64,000 nt of DNA from Dyella_B sp035486915 (GCF_035486915.1 NZ_DATHMR010000204.1:1-64000); one strand, 5' to 3'; shown: positions 35,834 to 45,509, counted from the stretch's first letter. Translations and numbers: made by a program. The notes: a model not told the origin generated them from the letters alone.

Positions 35834-38800
35834 TGATCGGCAAGAAGCAATCGTTGCCATGGCAACCGCGACGCACGAATCCGCTTTCGACGGCTTCGTT
35901 GTCCAGCGTGCGTTTGGCTGGCGCCATCGCACTGGGACTGGCCCTGACTTACGCGCCGGCTGCACTGCATGCCCAGGACGCGAACCAGAATACGGCGGCC
36001 GCGCCGGCACCGCAGACCAACGCGACTGGCCAGACCGCCAACAGCAAACCGGCTGACAAGACGAAGCCCAAAACCAAGGACCAGAAGGACATCCAGGATC
36101 TGGACGGCGTCACGGTGACCGGCATTCGCGCGAGCCTGCAGACATCGCAGTCGCTGAAGCAGAACGCCAGCCAGATTGTCGACTCGGTGACCGCGACCGA
36201 CATCAACGCGCTGCCCGACCGCAGCGTGACCGAAACCCTGCAGCGCATCAGCGGCGTGACGGTGGATCACTATCTGGCCGACGATGACCCGGACCATCCG
36301 TCCGCCGAAGGCAGCGCTGTGCTGATCCGCGGCCTGCCTTACGTCGCCAGCCTGCTCAACGGCGGCGAAAGCTTCTCGGCCAACAACGGCCGCGCGCTGA
36401 GCTTCGAAGATGTGCCCGCCGAGTTGATGGAAGGCGTGGACGTCTACAAGAACCCGTCTGCCGAAATGATCGAAGGCGGCATCGGCGGCACGGTAGATCT
36501 GCGCACGCGCATGCCGTTCGACCAACCGGGTCAGGTGATCGGCTTCTCCACCGGCATCAACGAAGGCGACATGGAGAAGAAGAGCAAGCCGTCCTCGTCG
36601 TTCCTGTATAGCAACCGCTGGAAGAGCGATGACCTCGGCGAGTTCGGCGCGCTGGTCGACCTGTCCTACTCCGAGCTGGCGTCGCGTTCCGATGGCGTCC
36701 AGGTCAACCCGTATGTGCTTGAGCCGGCCAACAATCTGGGCAATTGCGGGAATGTTCCGTGCGAACCGACCTCGGCCAACGGCAACGTGGCTGTTCCGGG
36801 CGACATCAACTATTACCAGATGGACATGCAGCGCCGTCGCACCGGCCTATACGGCGCCTTGCAGTGGCGTCCGAATAACGATCTGGAAATCTCCACGCGC
36901 TTCTTCCGTTCCATGTACAACCTGCAGTGGACTGAGCACGAAGTTCAGGCCAACGAAGGCAACTACTACAACATGGTGCCGGTGCCTGGCACGTCGTTCA
37001 GCTACGACGGCAACGGCGTCTTCCAGGACGGCGACATGGTGGCCAATTCGTGGCAGGGCTACGACCCCACGGCCAAGGCAACGCTGAACACCGGGTACCC
37101 GCCGATCGGTGGCCCGAACTACTACGCGCTTACCCGCGAACAAACCCAGTTCACCCGCACTACCGACTGGTCCACCGACTTCAAGTACAACCTCAACGAC
37201 CACATGATCTGGTCGGGTGCCGTACAGTTCGTGAAGTCCACCTCCAATGAAGTGGACTTCACGGTGTACAACCAGTTCTTCATGCCGCCGGCCAACGTGA
37301 ACGTGTCCGGCACGCCCGGCATGACGCTGTTGCCCAACCCCGCGTACGCCACCATTCCGTCGAACACCACCAATCCGAACAGCCTGACCAACTACGCCAA
37401 TTACTACCTCGGCGCGGCGCTGGATCACCTGGAATACGACTACGCGATGGAGCGCGCCTTCCGCACCGACCTCGAATACGACTTCCAGGACAACAACTGG
37501 CTGCAGTACGTCAAGGTCGGCGTGCGCGCCACCACCCACGACACCTACAGCAACAACAACAGCAGCAGCTACAACTGGGGCCCGATCAGCCAGGTGTGGC
37601 AGGGCGCATCCATCTACAACGGCGGCACGCAGCCGCTGGACTGGGCCAATAACGTCCCTGCGTGGATGGAACAGCAGTTCACGATGGGCGACTTCTTCCG
37701 TGGTCAGGCGAAAGTTCCCACCACGCTGATCTTCCCCAGCACGGCACTGGTCGGCAATTACTACGGCGCGATCTCCGCGTTGCGTGCGCTTGAATTGGGC
37801 GGCGGCGCCGGTGGCTGGTGCCCGCAGTTCTTCACCTCGGCCGACGGCTGCACGCCAGCCTCGGGCATGAGCGCGGACTACATGCATGAATCGACCCAAG
37901 CCGGCTATGCCACGCTGTACTTCGGCAACGACAGCGCGCTGGGCATTCCCTTCGATGGCAACATCGGCGTGCGCTTTGTCCGCACCAGCCTGAACGCTAA
38001 CGGTTCAGTGACGTACCCGTCGTCGGATGCCATCCAGAACCCCGAAGGTATCTCGCCGGCCCAGATGGCCCTTTTCAACGGCATGACCACGCCGATCAAC
38101 GGCGCCTACGACTACCACAACGTACTCCCCAGCTTGAACCTGCGTTTCAAGCTCACCGACGACCTGCAACTGCGTCTGGCCGCTTCCAAGGGTGTCACCC
38201 GCCCGGATATCAGCGAGCTCAACTCCTACATGGTTATCGGTAGCTCGTGGACGTCGGCTGGAACGAGCTCGGCGAGCGCGGCATCCAAACTCGCCGGCTT
38301 CACCGCCACCTCGGGCGGCAACCCGGACCTGAAACCGCTGGAAGCCAACCAGTTCGACGCCGCACTGGAATGGTACTTCGCGCCGACCAGCGAGATGTAT
38401 GTCACGCTGTTCAAGAAGGATCTCTCCAACTACACCACGACCGAAGTCCATCAGCAGATCATCGATGGCGTGCCGGTGGCGGTGAGCGGCCCGACCAATG
38501 CGGGCAAAGGTACCGTCAAGGGTGCCGAGTTCGGCTATTCGCAGTTCTTTGACTTCCTGCCGGGCGCGCTCAAGGGTTTGGGCATACAGGCCAACTACAC
38601 CTTCCTGCAGAGCAGCAAGGTCTACAACACCACCTCGTGCGATCCGAACCACGGCAATGGTTCGTGCGCGGCCGACGACGTGGTCACCAACCCGGGCCTG
38701 CCGATGCAGGGCTTGTCGCCGCACAACTACAACATCACCGGCATGTACGAATACGGTGACTGGTCGGCTCGCCTGGCCTGGTCGTGGCGCAGTCGTTACC

Positions 38801-39060
38801 TGATCACGCCGGTGGATTCGGGCGATACCTATCTGCCGATGTGGAACGCATCGTCGGGCCAGCTCGATGGCTCGGTGTTCTACCACATCAACAAGAACAT
38901 GCAGGTCGGCCTGCAGGTGAACAACCTCACCAACACCGTGCAGCGAGTGCTGATGGGTCCGACCACCTACTTGAACGGTTACGTGGACACGAATCTCTAC
39001 ACGCGTGCGCTGTTCATGACCGACCGTCGTTACGAACTGGTATTCCGCGCGAGCTTCTGA
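35833..39060 (+). CDS. TonB-dependent receptor for hemicellulose oligosaccharides
   Basis: A 1075-aa outer-membrane receptor. The start at 35833 has AGGGGAG 7 nt upstream; an in-frame ATG at 35812 has no SD. A long signal region (to about residue 45, LHAQDANQ) and a low-complexity A/N/K linker precede a possible TonB-box region (LDGVTVTGIRA). The plug domain (about 100-230: LPDRSVTETLQRISGV, VLIRGLPYV, MIEGGIGGTVDLRT) and a 22-strand barrel follow, ending in the typical aromatic terminus ELVFRASF. It should import xylan- or xyloglucan-derived oligosaccharides. The next gene starts inside its stop codon (TGATG), so the two are co-translated. Confidence 0.95.
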   Translation: MIGKKQSLPWQPRRTNPLSTASLSSVRLAGAIALGLALTYAPAALHAQDANQNTAAAPAPQTNATGQTANSKPADKTKPKTKDQKDIQDLDGVTVTGIRASLQTSQSLKQNASQIVDSVTATDINALPDRSVTETLQRISGVTVDHYLADDDPDHPSAEGSAVLIRGLPYVASLLNGGESFSANNGRALSFEDVPAELMEGVDVYKNPSAEMIEGGIGGTVDLRTRMPFDQPGQVIGFSTGINEGDMEKKSKPSSSFLYSNRWKSDDLGEFGALVDLSYSELASRSDGVQVNPYVLEPANNLGNCGNVPCEPTSANGNVAVPGDINYYQMDMQRRRTGLYGALQWRPNNDLEISTRFFRSMYNLQWTEHEVQANEGNYYNMVPVPGTSFSYDGNGVFQDGDMVANSWQGYDPTAKATLNTGYPPIGGPNYYALTREQTQFTRTTDWSTDFKYNLNDHMIWSGAVQFVKSTSNEVDFTVYNQFFMPPANVNVSGTPGMTLLPNPAYATIPSNTTNPNSLTNYANYYLGAALDHLEYDYAMERAFRTDLEYDFQDNNWLQYVKVGVRATTHDTYSNNNSSSYNWGPISQVWQGASIYNGGTQPLDWANNVPAWMEQQFTMGDFFRGQAKVPTTLIFPSTALVGNYYGAISALRALELGGGAGGWCPQFFTSADGCTPASGMSADYMHESTQAGYATLYFGNDSALGIPFDGNIGVRFVRTSLNANGSVTYPSSDAIQNPEGISPAQMALFNGMTTPINGAYDYHNVLPSLNLRFKLTDDLQLRLAASKGVTRPDISELNSYMVIGSSWTSAGTSSASAASKLAGFTATSGGNPDLKPLEANQFDAALEWYFAPTSEMYVTLFKKDLSNYTTTEVHQQIIDGVPVAVSGPTNAGKGTVKGAEFGYSQFFDFLPGALKGLGIQANYTFLQSSKVYNTTSCDPNHGNGSCAADDVVTNPGLPMQGLSPHNYNITGMYEYGDWSARLAWSWRSRYLITPVDSGDTYLPMWNASSGQLDGSVFYHINKNMQVGLQVNNLTNTVQRVLMGPTTYLNGYVDTNLYTRALFMTDRRYELVFRASF

Positions 39061-41297
39061 TGATTACCCCCGCCGACAAGGCAAGCCGCTGGATGCTTGC
39101 CTGTCTGCTTTTTTTTGCCGCTGGCATGCACGCGCATGCCAGCGATACGGCCATCGCATATCGTTTTGCCAATGTCCGCATCGGCGGTGGTGGTTTCGTT
39201 AGCGGATTGCTTTACCAGCCCAACGCAAACGACTTGCTGTATGCACGCACCGATGTCGGCGGCGCGTATCGATGGGATCCGTCGCGCACACAGTGGACGC
39301 CTTTGCTCGACTGGCTTCCCGCCAGCGACAACAATCTCTATGGCGTGGACAGCGTTGCGGTCGATCCCAATGACGTCAATCGTCTTTACCTGCTGACCGG
39401 CACCTACACCCTTCCGAGCGCCGGCAATGGCGCCGTGCTGATCTCCACCGATCGCGGAACACACTTCACGCGCAGCGATTTGCCGTTTCCCGTAGGCGGC
39501 AACGAGCAAGGCCGTAACAACGGCGAGCGCCTTGCAGTCGATCCCAACGACGGACGTGTTCTATTCCTAGGTTCGCGCACGGCCGGTTTGTGGCACAGCG
39601 TCGATCACGGTACGCACTGGACGCAGGTGCGAGATTTTCCAGCGATGGCTAGCAGCACCAACACCTTGGCGGCGCATGGTTCGCGCATGCAACCGGTGGG
39701 CATCGTATTCGTGGTTTTCGATCCGACGAGCGGTAGTCTCGGACATGCCAGCCGCACTTTATATGCCGGCGTTTCCACGCAAGACACCAGCATCTATCGT
39801 TCCGCCGATGGTGGCGAACATTGGACGGCCGTGGAAGGTCAACCCACTGGCTTGCGTCCCAACCACATGGTGCGAGCAAGTGATGGCGCGTATTACCTCA
39901 CGTACGGCGATCAGGCCGGACCGGACCGGATGCACGATGGCGCCGTGTGGAAATACACGCCGGACAACGGGCAATGGAAGGACATCACGCCATTGCCGCG
40001 CACGGCGGGGCAGCCCAGCGGCTACGGGTGGAACGCCATCGCGTTGGACACGAGCAATCCGCAAGTAGTGATGACGGCGACCTTCGCGCATTACACGCCG
40101 AAAGACTTGTTGTTCCGCAGCACCGACGGTGGACAGCACTGGCATGAAGTGTTCGCGCATTCGCAGTTCGATACCGATCATCCGGTCTGGCTGAAGGAGC
40201 ACATGCCGCACTGGATTGCTTCCGTCGTCATCGATCCGCACGACGCCGATCGCGCGTGGTTCGTCACCGGCTACGGTGTATGGGCTACGCATGATTTGCG
40301 CGACGCTGATCGTGAGGGCACTGTACATTGGCAATTCCTCGACGATGGCCTGGAAGAAATCGTCGCCAAGGCGATCATCAGCCCAGCTACGGGCGCGCAC
40401 TTGATCAGCGCGATGTACGACATGGATGGCTATCGCCACGATGACCTCGACGTGGCGCCGCCCCAACTGAATGCGCCGCCACGCTACACCGATGCGGACG
40501 ACATGGACTACGCCGGCCGCAAACCCTACGTGATCGTGCGCAGCGGCTGGATACGCAAGCCCGCCGCACCTGCCATTCGCGCTGCGTATTCCACCGATGG
40601 CGGGAAGCATTGGCAGACTTTTGCCAGCGAGCCGTCCAACATGGAAGGTGTCGGTGGCGGCAGCATCGCTATCGCCGCAGACGCCAGCCGCGCGTTGTGG
40701 TTTCCGCGCGAGGCAGAACACGGCTATCTCACGACGGATTTTGGCCGGCATTGGCAGGTAATCGACGGATTGGAAGGACATTTGCGCGTCGTTGCCGATC
40801 GCATCGATCCGCAACGCTTCTACGCTGTCGATGCACAGCAGAAAGCGATTTTCGCCAGCCAAGATGGTGGCGCGCACTTTAAGCCGATCTTTGGCGCGAT
40901 GGGCCAATTCGCTGCCAAGGCTTCGCACTTGCGCCTGCAAGCTGCGCCGGATTTGGCAGGCCGGTTTTATCTATCCAGCCACGACGGACTTGTTCGCGGT
41001 AGCGACGATGGAACGTTGTCCTCCACCGCCGGCGAGCTAACCAGTGTAGACGCTTTCGGTTTCGGCACGCGCGCGCCGCACCAGTCACAAGTTGCGTTGT
41101 ATGCGGCCGGCAAGCGCGGGGATGAGCAAGGCATCTTTCGCTCCGTCGATGGAGGCCAGCATTGGCAGCGCATCGACGATGATGCTCACCGCTACGGCGA
41201 AATCAGCATGATCACCGGCGATCCGCGCGTGTTTGGTCGTGTCTATTTCGGCACCAGCGGACGCGGCATCGTCTACGGCGACCCAGTTGCGCCCTGA
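39060..41297 (+). CDS. GH74 xyloglucanase
   Basis: A 745-aa exported enzyme (signal peptide about residues 1-28, cleavage near AHA-SDT) with twin seven-bladed propellers. The GH74 signature YARTDVGGAYRWDP near residue 61 carries the expected general-base aspartate, and repeated BNR-like SxDxGxxW motifs (STDRGTHF, STDGGQHW, SVDGGQHW) mark blades. It would cut xyloglucan or mixed glucans. Its ATG overlaps the receptor stop, so intake and cleavage are coupled. Only a GH74, without the GH31, GH35 or GH95 partners of full xyloglucan loci, was seen here. Confidence 0.92.
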   Translation: MITPADKASRWMLACLLFFAAGMHAHASDTAIAYRFANVRIGGGGFVSGLLYQPNANDLLYARTDVGGAYRWDPSRTQWTPLLDWLPASDNNLYGVDSVAVDPNDVNRLYLLTGTYTLPSAGNGAVLISTDRGTHFTRSDLPFPVGGNEQGRNNGERLAVDPNDGRVLFLGSRTAGLWHSVDHGTHWTQVRDFPAMASSTNTLAAHGSRMQPVGIVFVVFDPTSGSLGHASRTLYAGVSTQDTSIYRSADGGEHWTAVEGQPTGLRPNHMVRASDGAYYLTYGDQAGPDRMHDGAVWKYTPDNGQWKDITPLPRTAGQPSGYGWNAIALDTSNPQVVMTATFAHYTPKDLLFRSTDGGQHWHEVFAHSQFDTDHPVWLKEHMPHWIASVVIDPHDADRAWFVTGYGVWATHDLRDADREGTVHWQFLDDGLEEIVAKAIISPATGAHLISAMYDMDGYRHDDLDVAPPQLNAPPRYTDADDMDYAGRKPYVIVRSGWIRKPAAPAIRAAYSTDGGKHWQTFASEPSNMEGVGGGSIAIAADASRALWFPREAEHGYLTTDFGRHWQVIDGLEGHLRVVADRIDPQRFYAVDAQQKAIFASQDGGAHFKPIFGAMGQFAAKASHLRLQAAPDLAGRFYLSSHDGLVRGSDDGTLSSTAGELTSVDAFGFGTRAPHQSQVALYAAGKRGDEQGIFRSVDGGQHWQRIDDDAHRYGEISMITGDPRVFGRVYFGTSGRGIVYGDPVAP

Positions 41298-41309
41298 GTC
41301 GCGACTCGC

Positions 41310-41411
41310 ATGTATTTACCCACGCGCCGCCTGGTCGGACTGTTTTTCATCCTCTTGGGGATGTTCGTCGTGGGCGTGATGCTGACGACCGTTCTGCCGT
41401 GGAGGCGATAA
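41310..41411 (+). CDS. Candidate 33-aa single-span membrane protein
   Basis: A small ORF 12 nt after the GH74 stop. It encodes a basic start (MYLPTRR), one hydrophobic span of about 20 residues (LVGLFFILLGMFVVGVMLTT) and a basic tail (PWRR), a composition typical of real small membrane proteins. A 12-bp palindrome (GAGTCGCGACTC, 41296-41307) directly precedes it, and no clear SD is visible, which weakens the case. If real it would be the third gene of the receptor-GH74 operon. I know no family for it. Confidence 0.4.
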   Translation: MYLPTRRLVGLFFILLGMFVVGVMLTTVLPWRR

Positions 41412-41426
41412 CGACGACGACCCGCC

Positions 41427-42593
41427 TCAGACTCGCAGCTTTTCCAGATACTGCTTCGGCGTGCAGTCGAACTCGCGGCGGAACACGGCGTACATGTATT
41501 GCAGTGAAGTGAAGCCGCTGCGCACGGCTACGTCCGACAACGACATCGATGGATCGGCCAGCATGTGCCGCGCCGTTTCCAGCTTGTGTTCCAGGATCAC
41601 CTGATGCACCGACTTCTTCAGCTCACGCTTGAAATGTTCTTCCAGCGGCGTGCGTGAAATGCCGACGTAATCGGCCACCTGCTCGGTCTTGATTCCCATG
41701 CAGGCGTACTGGCGAATGTAGTGCCGCGCGCGCATTACGTACGGGCTCACGATGCATTGGTGCTGACTGCTGGCCTGCACATTGATGCCTGCTGGCGGCA
41801 CCAGGATGCGCGTGGTCGAGCAATCGCCGCCATGCAGCATTTGATGCAGTAGTTGCGCGGCGGTGCGCCCCATTTCTTCGGCGCCCTGGATCACTGACGT
41901 CAGCCGGATGCAGCTGAGCATCTGCACGATCGGATCGTTGTCGATGCCGACGATGGCGACTTGGTCGGGTACCGGCACGTCGGCCACGATGCATGCTTGC
42001 AACAGCTGTCGCGCGCGTGCATCGGTGGCAGCGATGATGCCGATGGGTTTGGGCAACGAACGTACCCACTCGGCGACATCTTCCTGCGCGCGGCCCCAGC
42101 CGCCCGCATTGGTCGGCGAGCCGTGATAGATAATCCCATCCAGGCCATCGTCGTCGGTCATCTTGCGGAACCAGCTCTCGCGCTCGTAAGCCCAGCGATT
42201 ACCCGGTTCCGGTGGCTTGCCGAAGAAGGCGAAACGTTGCAGGCCGTGTTCGATCAAATGATCGTAGGCGATGCGCACCAGCTTCTGGTTGTCAGTGGCG
42301 ACGTAAGGAATGTTGGTCGGGTAATGCGATTCGTTGGCGTAGGAGCCGCCCACCGCCACCACCGGCAGCGGCAGCGCCGACACGGCCTCGGCCACGATGG
42401 GGTCGTCGAAATCGGCGATGATCCCGTCGCCGCGCCACAGGTGGATGCCTGCGGTACGGCTACGGAAATCTTCCTCCATGAACAGATCCCACTTCACCCG
42501 AGTGAAGGTGAGATGCTGCCCGATGCCCGTAATGACCTGCCGGTCGTAGACCTTGTTGGCGTTGAACAGCAACGCAATGCGATAAGGCGACAT
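41427..42593 (-). CDS. xylR: XylR, AraC-type xylose activator
   Basis: A 388-aa protein resembling E. coli XylR along its length. The N-terminal sugar-binding domain contains IALLFNANKVYDRQV, GDGIIADFDD, VAVGGSY, ATDARAR and VGIDNDP; the C-terminal AraC HTH (about residues 285-388) contains HYIRQYACMGIKTEQVADYV and SLSDVAVRSGFTSLQYMYAV. It should activate xylose genes when bound to D-xylose. ATG 42593 matches the E. coli N-terminus (MxxxRIALLFN); an upstream in-frame TTG at 42635 is possible. It lies between the GH74 operon and tal; the transaldolase gene is upstream on the same strand, 81 nt away. Confidence 0.95.
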   Translation of the reverse strand: MSPYRIALLFNANKVYDRQVITGIGQHLTFTRVKWDLFMEEDFRSRTAGIHLWRGDGIIADFDDPIVAEAVSALPLPVVAVGGSYANESHYPTNIPYVATDNQKLVRIAYDHLIEHGLQRFAFFGKPPEPGNRWAYERESWFRKMTDDDGLDGIIYHGSPTNAGGWGRAQEDVAEWVRSLPKPIGIIAATDARARQLLQACIVADVPVPDQVAIVGIDNDPIVQMLSCIRLTSVIQGAEEMGRTAAQLLHQMLHGGDCSTTRILVPPAGINVQASSQHQCIVSPYVMRARHYIRQYACMGIKTEQVADYVGISRTPLEEHFKRELKKSVHQVILEHKLETARHMLADPSMSLSDVAVRSGFTSLQYMYAVFRREFDCTPKQYLEKLRV

Positions 42594-42674
42594 AGGGGCC
42601 GTTACGGAAGGAACAGATGGACTGCGATGGGCCAACGCTGACAGGGGCCGTCGCGTCGGTCAATCCATCTTTCC

Positions 42675-43628
42675 TCACAGCTTCGCGGCCAGCAATGCCT
42701 CTAATTTCCGCTGGTCCGCCGCAAACTTGCGGATGCCGTCGGCCAGCTTGTCAGTGGCCATGGCGTCCTCGTTGTGACCCCAGCGGAAGGTGGCTTCGTT
42801 CATCGGTGCAGTGCGTGCAGCGCGCGCGCCATCGTCGGTCAACGCGCGAGCCAGAGGAGTGTGGTCCTGCTCCAGCTTTTCCAGTAGGTCTGGGCTGATG
42901 GTGAGACGGTCGCAACCGGCCAGCGCCTGGATCTGGCCGACATTGCGGAAGCTGGCGCCCATGACGATGGTGTTAAAGCCATGCTGCTTGTACCAACTGT
43001 AGATGTTGCGCACCGATTTCACGCCGGGATCGTCGTCCGGGGCGTAGCTCTTGGTGGCGGTGTTGGCGACATACCAGTCCATAATGCGCCCCACGAACGG
43101 CGAGATCAGGAATACACCGGCTTCGGCGCAAGCTACCGCCTGCTCGAAGGAGAACAATAAGGTCAGGTTGCAGTGGATGCCGCGCTTTTCCAGCTGTTCG
43201 GCAGCGCGGATGCCCTCCCAAGTGGATGCGATCTTGATCAGGATGCGTTCGTGCGTCACCCCCGCTTGTTCGTACAGACCGACCAGGCGTTCGGCCTTGG
43301 CGATGGTGGCGTTGGTGTCGAAGGACAGGCGCGCATCGACTTCGGTAGACACACGACCGGGCACGAGTTTCAGAATCTTGCAGCCGACCGCCACGGCCAG
43401 ATGGTCGCCCGCGTCTATCAGTTGCTGCTCGCGCGCGTTGCCTTGCGACTTGGCCCACGTCACCGCTTCATCGATCAGCGGCGCATAGGCGGGTAGTTCG
43501 GCGGCTTTGAGCAACAACGAGGGGTTGGTGGTGGCGTCCACCGGCTTGTAGCGGGCGATGGCTTCGATGTCGCCGGTGTCGGCAACCACGGTGGTGTACT
43601 GGCGCAATTGTTCGAGTTGGGTGCTCAC
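42675..43628 (-). CDS. tal: Transaldolase
   Basis: A 317-aa transaldolase of the TalB type, the usual length. The Schiff-base lysine is Lys132 in RILIKIASTWEG, the same position as in E. coli TalB. DATTNPSLLLKA near residue 31 and SPFVGRIMDWY near residue 176 are also diagnostic. It links xylulose-5-phosphate metabolism to glycolysis through the non-oxidative pentose phosphate pathway, which explains its place in a xylose locus. The start is a GTG. It may be co-transcribed with xylR. Confidence 0.97.
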   Translation of the reverse strand: MSTQLEQLRQYTTVVADTGDIEAIARYKPVDATTNPSLLLKAAELPAYAPLIDEAVTWAKSQGNAREQQLIDAGDHLAVAVGCKILKLVPGRVSTEVDARLSFDTNATIAKAERLVGLYEQAGVTHERILIKIASTWEGIRAAEQLEKRGIHCNLTLLFSFEQAVACAEAGVFLISPFVGRIMDWYVANTATKSYAPDDDPGVKSVRNIYSWYKQHGFNTIVMGASFRNVGQIQALAGCDRLTISPDLLEKLEQDHTPLARALTDDGARAARTAPMNEATFRWGHNEDAMATDKLADGIRKFAADQRKLEALLAAKL

Positions 43629-43774
43629 AGGTATCAGTCTGGTTGTCGGGTGGATGGCCTATTGTCCGGGCTGCCGGACGTGGGGCACAAGACATTCCTC
43701 TGACCTGAAATTTCTGGTCCGTATCCCCTGTTACGCACACAAACTCTGAAGTGTTACCCACCACCCACGCATCA

Positions 43775-44536
43775 TCACGTGCCTATATGAGAAAGCGCCT
43801 CCCGCAAGGGCGCCACGGAAATATTGATGAACCCGTCCAACGGCGTATCCATTTCCAGAATCACATAGATGGCCCCTGCGGCCGAGAACGCACACATCAC
43901 GAAGAAAAAAATCAGTGTGTTGTTGTGCGGCGCGAACAGGCCGAATGCAGCGAAGATGATCGATAGCCATGACACCAGCACAAACAGCAGCGCAGCGGGA
44001 ATCGAGCCGCGTCGCTGCAGCAGTGCGAGCCAACGCGCGGCGAACACATCGTCGGCGAGCTCCATGCAGCGTGATTGCAAGTGTTCTTGCAACGCTGTCT
44101 TTGGCGAGAGTTGCGCCAGCTCGTGTTGGAAACGATGGATCTCACCAACCATGTCAGGATTTTCCAGCCGCATCAGCTGGCTCTCTCTGCCAGACCCCAA
44201 TACGTCGATCCATTTCGCATAGTTGATTTTCAATTCCTGGCGTAGCGGCATGGTTTCCGGACCGTACTCGGCGAGATTGCGGTCGAGCTGGATGATCTTC
44301 ACAGCGTTGCGCACGAGATCGGCATTGACCGTGTCGAAGGAATTTTTTGCCGACGAAATCAGCAGGCCGAGCACCAACGCCGCGATCGTGGCAATAAGGC
44401 CGGTGGCAAGCTTGATGGTACTGACCGATTCTTCGTTCAGATGATGGTCGGGCAGATGCAGCCGCCACCACAGGCCCAGCATGGCCATGCCGAAAACCCA
44501 GACAAAGACGACGAGTGCAATGAGCAGATGAACCAT
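43775..44536 (-). CDS. DUF4239-type membrane protein
   Basis: A 253-aa protein with about four membrane spans: one at residues 5-25, a second near 48-62 (GLIATIAALVLGLLI) and two near 180-225. A helical charged loop (about 70-175) lies between. The layout matches the bestrophin-like DUF4239 family, whose function is unproven. SD GGAGG precedes the ATG. It is divergent from uppP. No partner gene is close enough to suggest a pathway. Confidence 0.75.
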   Translation of the reverse strand: MVHLLIALVVFVWVFGMAMLGLWWRLHLPDHHLNEESVSTIKLATGLIATIAALVLGLLISSAKNSFDTVNADLVRNAVKIIQLDRNLAEYGPETMPLRQELKINYAKWIDVLGSGRESQLMRLENPDMVGEIHRFQHELAQLSPKTALQEHLQSRCMELADDVFAARWLALLQRRGSIPAALLFVLVSWLSIIFAAFGLFAPHNNTLIFFFVMCAFSAAGAIYVILEMDTPLDGFINISVAPLREALSHIGT

Positions 44537-44695
44537 GGGCCCTCCGCAAGCGTAGCGTGCGTATGACGTCGTTCCGAACTGCCTGCAACGGCGATGCTTC
44601 CATCGGCCGCCGCTTCCCCGCTAACCAGCGCGATGGTACTCCGGTCGCCGGTAGACGGCGCAAGCTATGCTTCACTCGTCCAAGGGAGGCATCGC

Positions 44696-45493
44696 ATGCA
44701 CGACCTGATCTGCGTCATCCTGCTGGGGATCATCGAAGGAGTGACTGAATTCCTCCCGATCTCCAGCACAGGGCATCTGCTCATTGCCGAGGATTTCGGT
44801 CTTGGCGCACGCTCGGATCTTTTCAACGTCGGTATCCAGGCGGGCGCGATATTGGCCATAACGCTGATTTACCGGACTCGCATCTGGCAGCTGCTGACGC
44901 AGTGGCGCGAGCGAAGCAATCGCGACTATCTGTGCAAACTGCTCGTGGCGTTTTTCATCACGTGCGTGCTCGGCGTTGTCGTTACGCATTATGGTTTCAA
45001 ATTGCCGGAAACCATCACGCCGATTGCATGGGCTTTGTTGCTCGGCGGGTTCTGGATACTTGCAGCCGAAGCGGTTGCGGCGCGGCAAGTCGATCGCAAG
45101 GAAATCACGTGGCGCGTTGCGATACTTGTCGGCATCGCGCAAATCGTCGCCGGCATTTTTCCCGGTACTTCGCGCTCCGGCGCGACGATTTTCACAGCGA
45201 TGCTCGCCGGCACCAGCAATCGACCCGCAGCGACGGAGTTTTCGTTTCTTGTCGGCATACCCACAATGTATGCGGCCACGGGTTATGAGTTGCTCAAAGT
45301 ACTAAAACATGGCGGCGCAGCGCACGAAGATTGGACGGCCCTGATCGTTGGCTTCGTCGTATCGCTTGTCGTGGCGTTTATCGTAGTGAAATGGCTGCTC
45401 GGCTACATCCGCACGCACCGCTTCACGTGGTTTGCGATTTATCGCATCGTGCTGGGCGCAGCGTTGTTGCTGCTGATTCCCACAGGCGCCTGA
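44696..45493 (+). CDS. uppP: Undecaprenyl-diphosphatase UppP (BacA family)
   Basis: A 265-aa inner-membrane enzyme recycling undecaprenyl diphosphate for cell-wall synthesis; extra copies give bacitracin resistance. Both catalytic motifs are present: EGVTEFLPISSTGHL near residues 14-28 and PGTSRSGATI near 155-164. About eight spans are predicted. The start at 44696 is chosen for the strong AGGGAGG SD; the frame stays open to 44594 without family similarity. The gene converges with the LysR gene (16-nt gap between stops). Confidence 0.97.
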   Translation: MHDLICVILLGIIEGVTEFLPISSTGHLLIAEDFGLGARSDLFNVGIQAGAILAITLIYRTRIWQLLTQWRERSNRDYLCKLLVAFFITCVLGVVVTHYGFKLPETITPIAWALLLGGFWILAAEAVAARQVDRKEITWRVAILVGIAQIVAGIFPGTSRSGATIFTAMLAGTSNRPAATEFSFLVGIPTMYAATGYELLKVLKHGGAAHEDWTALIVGFVVSLVVAFIVVKWLLGYIRTHRFTWFAIYRIVLGAALLLLIPTGA

Positions 45494-45509
45494 TCCGACC
45501 TGCAACGCA

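Noticed and set aside
42593..42635. TTG start 14 codons upstream for XylR
   Set aside because: ATG 42593 lines up with the E. coli XylR N-terminus; the extension (S/P-rich) does not look homologous, though poor SDs leave some doubt.
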